Shown here piece after piece: positions 43,954 to 53,984 of a DNA stretch of 64,000 nt (positions are counted from its first letter, which is position 1; every line of letters begins with the position of its first letter). The stretch comes from Nitzschia sp. DOCU1. Taxonomy: Eukaryota > Bacillariophyta > Bacillariophyceae > Bacillariales > Bacillariaceae. The notes beneath the pieces are model-generated. The model did not search any database. It saw only the letters and a list, made by a program, of their open reading frames with translations, and was not told the DNA's origin. The position numbers and the translations under genes are program-made. The stretch covers positions 124,001-188,000 of the forward strand of contig OX595985.1 in the NCBI GenBank assembly GCA_951394045.1, written 5' to 3'.

Positions 43954-44381
43954 CTGATCTGATGAGGATGGATGAGATGTGATGTGATGTGTGACGGTCG
44001 TGATGACCGTTCTCATTGAAAGAGGGGGGGAGGGGGAATGGAATGAATGGATACAATCAGTTTTGGCGGGAAGAGAGGTGCACGCTTGGAATGGAATGTG
44101 GAAGAATGGCAGGCTTTCTAAGTACAGTCAGTATCACAAAATCCCCGTATTTAACTCAAATCAATAACGTAACGGCAAACACATGAACGTCACACTGGGT
44201 AAAGAGGGGGATGATATCGCCCATGATGCTGCATGCGAGAAATCGCAACACATGCAGTTGGTGTTGCAGCATCCAAATCTTTTTCTCGGTTTGTTTTGCT
44301 TGTTTTCGATCAAGAAAAGCAAATAGTAGTGGAAGCACATTTTGACATATATCATAACAGACAGGCACCAACCATATCATA
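43847..44381. promoter_or_regulatory. Shared upstream region between two divergent genes, with GT microsatellite
   Basis: A 535-bp gap between the VDE-related gene and the PIP-box gene. It holds a (TG)16 run at 43921-43952 and a looser TGATG repeat near 43965-43995. No specific promoter element recognised. Confidence 0.5.
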
Positions 44382-45731
44382 ATGCCTCGAGGTGGCAAAA
44401 AGGCCAAACCCTTTGCCTCGCCCAAGAGCGGGCGTCAGCTCTCGTTGGTTTCCTTTTTCATTATTCCATCATCACCATCATCATCATCGTCATCATCACC
44501 TACAGCCGCCACAGCCGCCGCCAAGGAGAAAACGGCTGCCAAGACCAAGAGCAGTCCTGACGATAAGAATGCACCACAGCCAGAGTATCCATTGTACACT
44601 GTGGTGAAAAAGAGATATAGCCGCACTGATAATCATGATGACAAGGACGATAACAAAGATGATCAGCAGGACGAAGCCTACTACTACGTCAATGGTAAAG
44701 TCATTGAGCACATTTGCACTCGCAGACTTGTACGAGACAAAAGTGGGGGATCCTCCAAACAAGAGAAAGAGGAACACTCCTTTTTATATCGCGTTCAACT
44801 CGACGATGGTCGTTGTCATGGTCGGACTCGTCCCTTTTCCACCAATACCAAAATTTGTGAAGAATGGACAACGGAACAAGTAGCATGGGGTGCGACTCTG
44901 TATCGCAACATCAACACCAAAGTTGCCAAATACTTTTATAATGCTGACAACAATAACAACAATGACGAGACGGAACAAGAAGAGTTGTTTGTGGGGCGTG
45001 TCACACGAGTTGAAAAAGACGAACAAGGAGCCTTGTATTTTCATATTGTCTATGAGGATGGTGACGAGGAAGATTTGGAGCAACAGGAACTGGACGAGGC
45101 AAAGGAATTGTATGCTCAATTGTGCTCAATTAGAGCCTTGCATCCACCGACCAAAACATCCAAACGAAAACAAAAACACAAATCCAAGACGCGAAACCGC
45201 AGGCACAACAAGAAAAGGGCTTCTTCTTCTTCTTCTTCTTCTTCTTCTTCAAGTGAAAAAGATGAAGAAGAAGAATCGGACGATGATGACAGGACTGTGG
45301 AGGCAACACCCGATGAAAGTCCAAAATCGGCTTGTATCGTCACCACAAATCCTTTCGAGGACGATGAATTGTCTGTGACAGATGGTGTACAAGGAGCCAC
45401 GACTACAGTGACACCTGTTTCCACCTATGTCCAAAATCTAGGTCAAATACATGCAGCATGTCTCAAAAAGGAGCAAGAACTCGACAATGAAAGGACTCCT
45501 CATGGCCATGCGAATGCTCCACGACGCGTCGTCACTCCCAGTTTTGTGCGGAGTACGATCATCGTCAAGAAAGAAGAAGAACAAGAACAAGAAGATACTA
45601 CTACTGCAGTGAAAACAGAAAATGATAGTGCCGGGGAAGGAGGGATTCGTCACCGCATCAATTTCTCCCAGGGAGACGAAGATTCAACTTGTAATCATGA
45701 CATGAAGGTACCTACTCTTGATCAAGGATGA
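44382..45731 (+). CDS. Tudor-like protein with an N-terminal PCNA-interacting (PIP) motif
   Basis: 449 codons from ATG at 44382. Residues 19-26 read QLSLVSFF, an exact match to the PIP-box rule Q-x-x-[ILM]-x-x-[FY]-[FY], preceded by basic residues as in replication proteins. Residues 181-240 (VAKYFYNAD, ELFVGRVTRVEKDEQ, HIVYEDGDEEDLEQQEL) form a PTM/DIR17-type Tudor-like domain. A basic block (KRKQKHKSKTRNRRHNKKR) near 265, a Ser run from TCT repeats and acidic stretches follow. The protein is likely nuclear and may link PCNA at forks to chromatin. The PIP plus Tudor order is known from plant MSH6, but no MutS ATPase follows here. One stop closes the frame; a downstream exon is possible. Confidence 0.7.
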   Translation: MPRGGKKAKPFASPKSGRQLSLVSFFIIPSSPSSSSSSSPTAATAAAKEKTAAKTKSSPDDKNAPQPEYPLYTVVKKRYSRTDNHDDKDDNKDDQQDEAYYYVNGKVIEHICTRRLVRDKSGGSSKQEKEEHSFLYRVQLDDGRCHGRTRPFSTNTKICEEWTTEQVAWGATLYRNINTKVAKYFYNADNNNNNDETEQEELFVGRVTRVEKDEQGALYFHIVYEDGDEEDLEQQELDEAKELYAQLCSIRALHPPTKTSKRKQKHKSKTRNRRHNKKRASSSSSSSSSSSEKDEEEESDDDDRTVEATPDESPKSACIVTTNPFEDDELSVTDGVQGATTTVTPVSTYVQNLGQIHAACLKKEQELDNERTPHGHANAPRRVVTPSFVRSTIIVKKEEEQEQEDTTTAVKTENDSAGEGGIRHRINFSQGDEDSTCNHDMKVPTLDQG

Positions 45732-45739
45732 ATCCTACT

Positions 45740-47283
45740 ACGAGAGCAGTATATCGAGCACCCGCGCGCACGGCAGAATCAAGAGAGAATTCACAAAGTT
45801 GTTCCATGGGGAATCGCCCCATGACAAGGCCAAACGTGTTTTGAGAGCGTTTCTGTCGACACCTGCCAGTCAATGCAATGCAGCTAACGTCGGAGCCCCA
45901 ATATTGTCGGAGCCCCAACATTCAGCGACAAGGCCTTGGGAGCTAGACGAATCGAACCTGATGAAGAGCTTTGGGCTAAGCTCTTTGACACGCTTGAAAC
46001 GTTGACAAAATTGTAAAGGAGGGGCTCCTGTCTACACGCCAACTGTGCAATGCATGTTGGGCCATTGCCAAGCACTACGACCGAGATGAATTGTGGCTTC
46101 CTCCTGTACCTGAGGGGACCCGCGTTTCGCCATAACCTTTTGTTGGCAAGGCGGAGTGCCGGGATATTATTGACCAGGGCTGCAAATTGCAAGAAAGGCA
46201 ACAACACGTAGACGAGACTGTCGACGAGATAGCGCAGCTACGTACTCTTGTTCTCCAGGAACGCGAAGAGACCTCGAAGCAAGATCTGCCTCCCTTACAG
46301 ACAAAGATTGAAGAAATCTGCATGGCTTCCTGGGCGTATGGAAAGCTCAGGCCTCGAAGTACCACACCTGGATGGCATGAAAAGTTACAAATTTGATTAC
46401 ATTTGAGCAATGGGGAGTCTTCGGAGACAACAAGAAGGCGGTGATGAGTTGGAGAGCCATCCATCGGCCAAGATGACAGATGGGCCGTTCGACGCAATCG
46501 CCGCATCGCTTTGCCGAAGTCCGTGGGTATACATAGCACTACGGATGATAGCTGCGGTCGGGAGGAAGATTTTCGAATTGTTTACAACATTACTCCTGGA
46601 GCGAGATTGCTAATGCCGGGTGGTCGTTTGCATCTCACGGACGATGCATGAGCAGGCTTGGCGTGATGGCCGGTGGGAGGGCAACAAACGGCCGTTTTGT
46701 CCGCGATATTGTACAGTTGCTGTGGGCCTTGGGGACTCTCCAAGCTGACAACTTCCGGCTGGCTGACGATCTTGTGGACTTGGTTGCAGCGCTGTCTAAG
46801 TATCTCCGGCTCGGAGAAAGAAGCCCTTTCTTGGGACGCGGACGACCCTTGGCACGCTTGAGTTGACCTGATCTGGTTCAGGTGACGCTGTCGCTTGCTC
46901 ACGCCCAAATAGATTAAGTGCCTCTTTTGCGAACAATATATGCGGGAAGTCCCTATCGTCTCTTGGAGAGAATTCGCGAGGATTTAAATGAACCCAATGA
47001 ACGATAGCGCTTCCGTCCTTGTGAAGCGAGTATTTTGTTCTGAGGGCAGGCTCAGCTTTATCTCAAGGAGGAACAAGTCCATGTATTTGAGGAGTTTGCA
47101 GCGGACAGCCCGCGCTTTTTCCCGTCATCGCTGTCCAAAGAACGACGCAGCCTTTTGGAAGCCGGTATTTGCGCCTAGGAACATCAATCCGAGGATGTTG
47201 TTGCGCTTATCCGTGAAATCTTCAAAGAGGCAGCTGCCGCGTCTGACGACCGATGGACATTGCACAGAACAACGGTCGTTCTG
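45740..47283 (+). pseudogene. Relic of an RAP/OPR-type organelle RNA-binding protein
   Basis: Plus-strand peptides recur with the helical 'WA-A-K' signature of this class: LSTRQLCNACWAIAKHYDRD near 46050, EICMASWAYGKLRPRSTTPG near 46340, DIVQLLWALGTLQADNFRLA near 46730, and YRLLERIREDLNEPNE near 46960. Between them there are stops and frame changes every 100-250 bp, with no introns that would repair them. The family acts on organelle RNA in translation or stability. The opening peptide (SSISSTRAHGRIKREFTKLF) directly follows the end of the PIP-box gene. The assignment rests on pattern, not alignment. Confidence 0.45.
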
Positions 47284-47892
47284 AGATGGGATAGCCTTAT
47301 CTTCGTTTTTGCACTTGGAGCATTTGTCCTTTTGAAAATACAAAGAGGGCGCTAGATTCTCAATCCTTTTCTGACGAGAAAGCGATGACCGGGGGCAAAG
47401 TGGATCCCTCCTAGCCATGATGCGTTTTGTCGAGAAAGGACCAGCGCTCAAGAGCCACGGAGGGTTACAGTAGACTATTGCACGACGCGTTTGTCGAGAA
47501 TGGACCAGCACTAGTGGAGTCAACGTAATACGAGATTATCCGAGCAATCAATAGCCACGAAGGGTTCATTGGACTATTACACTTCTTATCGATTTAGGAG
47601 CAAGTTGGATTTTGCCCGCTGTCGGACCATTTGCTCCTTGCCTGCCCCCGGCCTTGCGTTTGACTAATGGCGTGGTTACGCTAGTAGAAGCGCATTTTCC
47701 GGTACAATGGCCGGCGTCGACTGAAATGGGATTCCTAATCACGTCCGGCATTTGAGCTACTTTTGGTTTTACAAGTAAAAAGTGTGACATCATTCTCAAA
47801 GTTGAATGCATTAAATTTATATATTCTTGTTCCATTGTGGCTCCCCGTGATCTACTCTATTCTAGCTGCAAGAGCGTGATGACAAGCACTTC
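47284..47892. other. No gene recognised
   Basis: A phrase (tgcacgacgcgtttgtcgagaa / atgatgcgttttgtcgagaa) occurs in two forms near 47420 and 47480 along with a repeated 'caatagccacgaagggtt'-like stretch, so this is a short degenerate duplication. Confidence 0.4.
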
Positions 47893-48618
47893 CTACAGCG
47901 ACTCGTCCCAATCGCGGCCACTAGTGATGCATTCCAAGCCTTGCTTCGGTACATGTGGGACTTGAATATCGAGAATGGCCCCCAGGCGGTCCACTCGAGA
48001 AATGCGGTTTCGTTTGTCGGCCGAAGAAAGATCGCCGGTCTTGTCCTCGATGATGACAGTACGGGGACTGTTGTTTCGTCGGATAGTGCTCCTGGCAGGG
48101 GGCAGTCCGCCCATACTGCTGACTTTCTTGAGCAGAGGATTCTCTTGAATAGTGCTGCCAGCGGCGCCAAACGAAGCGTTCTTCGTAGGTGCTACCTTGG
48201 CAGCGGTGCCAAAAGTTGCGTTCTTCATCGGTCCCTTGTCGGCGAGGGAGTTCTTCCTTCGCATGGCACCCATACTGACAACCTTGCGGAAGAACCCTGA
48301 CTCACTTCTCATGCTGGTAAAGGACGCAGTCGAGTCAACGGTATGGATACTGGATCCATCGTCCCCATCCATTCGCTTGCTGCGAGAGTGATGTGAGGCC
48401 TTGACAGATTCCAAATCATCATTGAGCTTTCGCATTTCCTCTTTTTCGTAATCGGACTTGGCCTCGAAGATTTCAACTGCCCGGGCGACCAAGAACGGTA
48501 CTTGGTCTTTGGTGGCATAGCCGCTGACACCCGTGGACAACTTAGCTTCGGATGCCAACGTCCTGGCATCAATGAAGCGAATGCCTAGTCTGCGAGTGAT
48601 TTCAGCTTCGACTGTCAT
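47893..48618 (-). CDS. Hypothetical protein with repeated Asn-Ala-Ser-Phe-Gly phrases
   Basis: 241 codons from ATG at 48618 (MTVEAEITRRLGIRFIDART). An N-terminal helical part with FEAKSDYEKEEMRKLNDDLE is followed by a Ser/Lys-rich region containing MKNATFGTAAKVAPTKNASF, a near-duplicate phrase KNA(T/S)FG(T/A)A, and two KKVSSMGG/RKVVSMGA phrases. It ends in a charged segment with RVDRLGAILDIQ. No known family. The frame is intact and isolated between decayed regions. The open frame extends 24 codons upstream without an ATG. Confidence 0.6.
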   Translation of the reverse strand: MTVEAEITRRLGIRFIDARTLASEAKLSTGVSGYATKDQVPFLVARAVEIFEAKSDYEKEEMRKLNDDLESVKASHHSRSKRMDGDDGSSIHTVDSTASFTSMRSESGFFRKVVSMGAMRRKNSLADKGPMKNATFGTAAKVAPTKNASFGAAGSTIQENPLLKKVSSMGGLPPARSTIRRNNSPRTVIIEDKTGDLSSADKRNRISRVDRLGAILDIQVPHVPKQGLECITSGRDWDESL

Positions 48619-50160
48619 GTTCTGATAAAGTTTTCGTTGGTAAAAAGCTGTGTTGAGTGAGTGTGGAAAGCCAAAAGTATGAGATAACAATTGTTCTTTT
48701 CAGTGGCAAAATGTGATGGATCGAGAAGGGCTTTCGTAGTTTGGGCGCTATTGTGGACGAAGAAGCACCGAAATCGTCCTCGGCTTAAACGATAGACGTC
48801 ATGATGTTTTCCCGTTCAACCGGCAGAACACGAAACGGGAGAATGTATTTAAGAAATATAGGAATTGGCAGAATGAAAGGAGCCCTTTGCTACTTGCTTG
48901 TGTTAATTGAATTGCGTTTGGGATGATAGAATGAAAGTGATAGAAAAGAACTAGTTCGGATTTTGAGAGAGTTTCTATCTGCGGTATTGAGCTGTAACGC
49001 CCTTCCTCTACTTCGAATTAGAGAGCTGAAGGAGCAAAGAGAGAGCACAAAGAACTCGGAGACATGGCATTGTATTCACAACGACCAAAAGATGAGATGC
49101 CTTCCTTTTGTATTTGTCCTGACTAACATTAACGGTACTAAAGTGTAGAGAGGCCAAAATCGTTGTGGAAGTAAAGAACGATTCGTAGAACATGCAGAAT
49201 ATGTCGGAGTGAAATTATCCCGAAGGATCCAAATCACTATTTTGTGGCCTCCGATTTCTCGAATCTTCTACGTTATCGGCGTGCTGAAGCATCGTGGGCT
49301 TTCGGTCTAAGAAAACAAACATTGAACCAAGATACGGGGCGGGCCTCCAGACCTTTACAATGGGACGTCTCTGTTTGATACAGTATGGTCAATTGGCAGC
49401 AGGTGGAAGTCGAACTAATGATCGGCAACGTTCTTTGATTAATACTCCGAGTGCAGCTGTCCAACGAAGGCGCAGCAGCAAGTCCGCTGCTCGACTGCTT
49501 CCATCCGAGCATGTAAGATTCATCGTCGAATCATAGGCCTTCAGTCCCATAGCGGACGTCGTCAAGTGGTCAGCAGTGATCATCGACTTTGCGTTCTGGC
49601 TCGGAACGGCGGACTGGGAGTCAAAGGGCGGAACGTACCAATACCATTGGTGGCGGTATTCGATGAGCCGAAAGTCGTACCAACGCTACTGGTGGCGATA
49701 GCTTAAGGGCGGAATGTTCTATCAACACCACTGGTGACGGGGGGAGTCTCCGATCAGAGCGAAGCTTGCACGACGTGGCTCTCATGCGAAACGGACGCAT
49801 GCCATTTCGTGAACGGGGGTGGTCGCTCTTGGCAGCACCATCATGCTCCAAGTTGCAAAAAAGTTGCAACCTTGGGATCTTGTTTTACGTTGGGCTGGAC
49901 ATTTGTAGTCTCTACAGGCGTACCAGCTGCACAGTCGCCAGAATTGATTCTTCTGCTACTACCAGCATGCGCCAACGTTTGCGAAAACTGCAAGCATAAA
50001 AAGAAATCTAGCTGCTCTAGTAGTACTCTGTCTTTGAGTGTTTCTTGGCATGACTTCTGCGAGCTAATCGACAGCGAAAGACAATCTTCGGTAGCTCAGA
50101 GTAGCCGACCAAGCATGGGCGGGCTTGCATATCATACACTTTCCAAAAATGCCTCCAGAT
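48619..50160. other. 1.5 kb with no convincing gene
   Basis: Short frames only. At 49621-49745 a degenerate triplicate phrase (ccattggtggcgg, ctactggtggcga, ccactggtgacgg) encodes minus-strand peptides of the form PPxVxLVRxSA. Otherwise nothing seen. Confidence 0.45.
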
Positions 50161-52560
50161 TTACGATGGACGCTCTTTATAGCTAACCCTCTTCTTGCGA
50201 ACATTGACAGGGTAGTCGCCAGGTTGCGAGCTAGATGCGGCCGATGGCTTGCCAAGTGGAATTCCTGTGGGAGCGCTCTTAACGGCATCCGCGACACTAG
50301 GAGCGCCATCGAAAAGGGCATTTACAAACCTCAACAACCACTTCAAGCCACTAGCTGCGAGAGCTCGAGCCCCTCCGTATGGAGAAGGGATTTGCCGGAC
50401 GTCTCCGCTTGTTGTCGTCGACACCGACAATCCACTTGTTGATAAATTACTCAGATCCATATTACTGCCTTAAGCCTCTTCGACCTTGGGAGTGAAGCCA
50501 CGAACCAGCAAACAATGCAAACAGCAGCGATCTTCGGATAGCTGCGTCCATTGGTGGAAGGTGAAGCATCAAACGGCAGGGCAGGAAGCGAGGATGTGCC
50601 TTGGGTGGAGGACAAACCAGAGGAAAGCAAACTGCATCTGGTATTTCCCCTGTTCTCCTGCCTTTGCTAAGTTTCTGCTTTCGCAACTGGCGACGACGCC
50701 CATCGCGTGATGATGCTCTTGTCGACGTAAATGAAAGAAAGTGGGATCATATTCATCACAGCACGAAGCGGCCAGTTCGAAAGATGCAGGACCAGAAGAA
50801 GCCCGGGAGCCATGGCTCGTTTGACAAGCACGCACAGCCTCGTGAAGAACAATTACGATAGAACTACAGCGTGTTCGGGATCATTGAGACGCGGTGGATT
50901 CACCCGCGCACCGAGCCCAGTACCATAAGTGCTGCTTCCAGAAGATCCAATCGCGGTCCGGCGTTCAGGGCGACCACACAGGTAACCATCCATACTGAAG
51001 CGGCTGACCAAGAGTGCAAACACACGGCTAGCACCTAGCCCCACGCTCATGCCCGCGGCTCAAAGCTGCACCAAAGTCAAGTCCAAGTCTCGGAAAGAAC
51101 GACAGAGTGGAGCATTGGAATAGTTCAACGTCATACCGGCTGTCGAACTTCCATTCCTCGCCCACAGGTGCCACTCAATTTCTTGGGCAGCTGCCAAACA
51201 TCGGATTGGATGATCAGCTAGGGAGTGGATAATCACCAGAGGTACCAATTGGTGTTGCGTTAGCGATGAGCCTGCGTCATCCACCTCATTGTCCAAAACC
51301 GGCAGCTTCCACCAACCACGGGAATCGCTGTTTCGGATCGATTCGGGCACAACCACACTGCACACACTTCGAACACTTTGGCAAATGCTCGATGTAGCGA
51401 AGATGGAACGATAAAGAATCCCCTGATAATCGGGAGTGTGGAACGCGAAGCCAGTCACCAATTACAGCTCCGCTGGCGGTACCTTGCCTTTGTCCACCAG
51501 GCAATTGCTTAATTTGATGCTGGTTGCCTTCCATTCTAAGCGCACTTTCAATCAAATCCAATTGCGCCTCCGTCATCTTGACCGTCGTCGCACATGACAA
51601 AGCCACAGTACTGACAATGTTAGACGATGTAGTTTGGCTGTTCTCCTTTGAAGTCGCTAGCTGCGATGCAGACACATGCAAGGTGCTCCTCTGCAGCGCC
51701 TCTTCTTGGGAAAGATCCGACGCCCCATGAGCAACGCCAGGTGGCATCGATAGTCCAGTACAGTTTCCAACATTCCTTCTCGATAAAGTCACAGCTTCAT
51801 CTCACGCAAAAGCGGTGCCAAAACTTTGCCTATTGCTGCTCGAATGCTGACCACGCAGCACTGCTGCTGTTAGTCGGGCTTTCTGCCAAAGCATCACGCG
51901 TTGCCTCCAGCCATCGAATCGATTCTGCTCGTATTCCACGTGACCACCCGAACTATTTCGCTTCTGCGGGTCCATGCCCTGAGCCAATCTCAACAGACGC
52001 GACCAGACGGTAGAAAAGGTCAAGATTTCCACTCCGCGAGACGATAACGATGCACCTTGATAGGCTGGAAATCGATCCGGCAATACTAATCGCATCGCCG
52101 TGCCAGGGGTCTCAATAACATATTCCAGGTCTCGTAGCTTGTGCCGCGTTAAGAAGGGCATCGTTGGTATTAGGTGATACATTGTCTTCGCTGTCGTCGT
52201 CATTTCCAGTAGCCGTAGCGTTCAAAATCATGTGCACTTCCTTTGTTGCTCCCAGAAGGTTGGTGTAGATGCATCTCACGACCGTCAGTTCCAGCGGTAT
52301 CGTAAACACTTCCATGGACGATTCTCCTTCCACTCCTTGCTCGTCGTCGTCCGGAAGCAATAGCTTTTCAGTTGATGTGACATTGCCAAGGTAAATATCT
52401 GTATGGTAAATCCTGGCAGCGTGTCAGCCTTGGTACCCACTCCAACACAAAATAGTGTGCTCAGAGGTCGGTAGGCAATGCCCAGGGCTGCGGCAAAGCG
52501 GCACTTGAACTTGAATCTAGCATCGGTCAATAGAGACAGGAATAAGGAATGCACGGCCCC
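50161..52560 (-). pseudogene. Broken minus-strand gene of unknown family
   Basis: A series of natural-looking peptides in changing frames: RFKFKCRFAAALGIAYRPLS (52540-52285), EVFTIPLELTVVRCIYTN (52360-52112), RLVLPDRFPAYQGASLSSRG (52203-51802), VKMTEAQLDLIESALRMEGN (51792-51286), EIEWHLWARNGSSTAGMTLN (51461-51060), SVGLGASRVFALLVSRFSMD (51050-50853) and SGLKWLLRFVNALFDGAP (50460-50161). Neighbouring pieces overlap, so introns do not explain the switches. The former protein would be about 750 residues. I do not recognise it. Confidence 0.5.
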
Positions 52561-52599
52561 TCTTCGTTGTTTTGTCGGCTAGGAATGTTGACGGCGGTA

Positions 52600-53010
52600 T
52601 CATGATCGCCGCAGACCGCTGCTGGCAATGCAACGGATAGTCCGAGAAAGTTCTAGGACCTGAAGACGGCGAGGCACCGTTGTGTACGGGTTTCTTCGGT
52701 TACTCGAGGAAAAAGTGAGGGGCGTGCCGTACTCGTCCTATACAACGGCAATCGTTCGAGGCCGCCCGCGCTTCCTGTGGTCAGAAGAAAACGTAATGGG
52801 AGAGGCACGGTTTCGTAGGGGATTCTTCGTCTTCAGAGAGACGGGTTAGGGATATACCGCGTCAATCTTTCGAGGCCGGCCACATTTTCGGTGGCTGCCC
52901 TCCTAAACTAAAGCAACCGCTTGTTTGGGGAATGAAGTCCAGGGACGAATCACTCTTTCGCGAACGTCCTCGTTTGCGGTGGCCGCTTGCTCCGCAAACC
53001 GCCGAGACGG
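52600..53010 (-). pseudogene. AT-hook scraps related to the 30-kb remnant
   Basis: The minus strand carries RKRGRPRTIAVV near 52770, RKCGRPRKIDAVY near 52880 and RKRGRSRKSDSS near 52970, each an AT-hook-like R-G-R core. Surrounding words such as gaagacggcgaggcaccgtt and ctttcgaggccggccac also occur near 29970 and 30060. No intact frame. Confidence 0.6.
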
Positions 53011-53039
53011 AGCAGGTCATAGGTCGCCAAACCTTGCCG

Positions 53040-53160
53040 CCCTCGGGTTTGCTCTCTCCCTTACGAGGACGATTGCAACTTGCAGTCTTCCAAAACTATT
53101 CCAGATCGAGGCTCGCCGCACCTCAAGTTCCCTGTAGATAACCATTAATATCGCAGCCTT
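53040..53160 (-). pseudogene. Diverged 5' end of the duplicated 'MVIY' gene
   Basis: Reads MVIYRELEVRRASIWNS from about 53143, against MVIYSEVEVRRASIWNT at 8560 and 21057. The upstream non-coding flank also matches in diverged form (ggactcgg.ccccaagga). It is an older third copy of that gene start, fused to AT-hook scraps. Confidence 0.75.
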
Positions 53161-53386
53161 GGACTCGGGCCCCAAGGACTTTGTGTGGTGTGCTCCTTGT
53201 GACATGTGGCATTGCATTATCATCATCACATCATCGATCGCATCGTCGACACGACACGACTAGCTGGAAGCGTCTGCGATGCTCCCGTCGCGCGACGTCA
53301 TACTTCGGTGACGTCAATGGGTGTTGGCGAACCTGTCCATCCTGAATCCTACCAAGGGGAGCATGAGACCGCTTATCATAGGAAGT

Positions 53387-53412
53387 ACCGGTAGTTACCG
53401 GTAACTACCGGT
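53387..53412. repeat. 26-bp perfect palindrome with three ACCGGT cores
   Basis: Left half accggtagttacc, right half ggtaactaccggt; the sequence equals its own reverse complement over all 26 bases. It lies 570 bp before the next plus-strand gene. Confidence 0.95.
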
Positions 53413-53980
53413 GTAATGTAGCAAGAGGGGCTGAACTCTCCCTTTTTTCGCTTGGGGCCTGAAAAAGTGGCGGCGTCGATCTCACCTGTTCTGACGCAGA
53501 AGAAGGCGAAGTGTTGATTCCTTCACTTTCATGATGAGGTTCAAATAATAGATTGACTTCCTTCTCTTGATCTTGCATCACCACATCTTGAAGTGTTCGC
53601 CTTGGCCTGCAATGTATGATAGCGATTATTGCCTCCACAATTCGCAACGCGATTGCTATTCTCATTGTGGTGCCCAGCTGTGAACGACGCAAACGAAGCT
53701 AAACCTTTTCTTGGGAGCACATTCATGCAATGAACGTATTAGTTCGTACCTACTATTTGTATCTAAAGTAGGTTTTTGACTGACGTACGTCAACTACAGA
53801 TCCCCCTTTGGATGCACATCGAAAAACAAAAATGCAGGCATCATTACGACGATGATGACCCATTGACACAAGCGTTATTAACCATCAACTTTCGAACTTG
53901 ATCCATTTGAGTTTCAACAATTGGAATTGAAGCCTATTGTTACTCTACCATTTATTCGGCACTCTTCGACTATAACAGCC
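53413..53980. promoter_or_regulatory. Upstream region of the plastid-targeted gene, with CRE-like sites
   Basis: TGACGTACGTCA at 53781-53792 combines TGACGT and ACGTCA head to head; just outside, TGACGTCA lies at 53309-53316 and GACGTCA at 53294-53300. These match the CO2/cAMP-response cores known from diatom carbonic anhydrase promoters. A minus frame (53665-53405, 86 codons, ATG start) crosses the region; I give it little weight. Confidence 0.4.
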
Positions 53981-53984
53981 AACA

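Noticed and set aside
43847..44056. Longer start for the VDE-related protein (70 more codons)
   Set aside because: The extension translates a GT microsatellite into a His-Thr run and would bury the signal peptide inside the protein.
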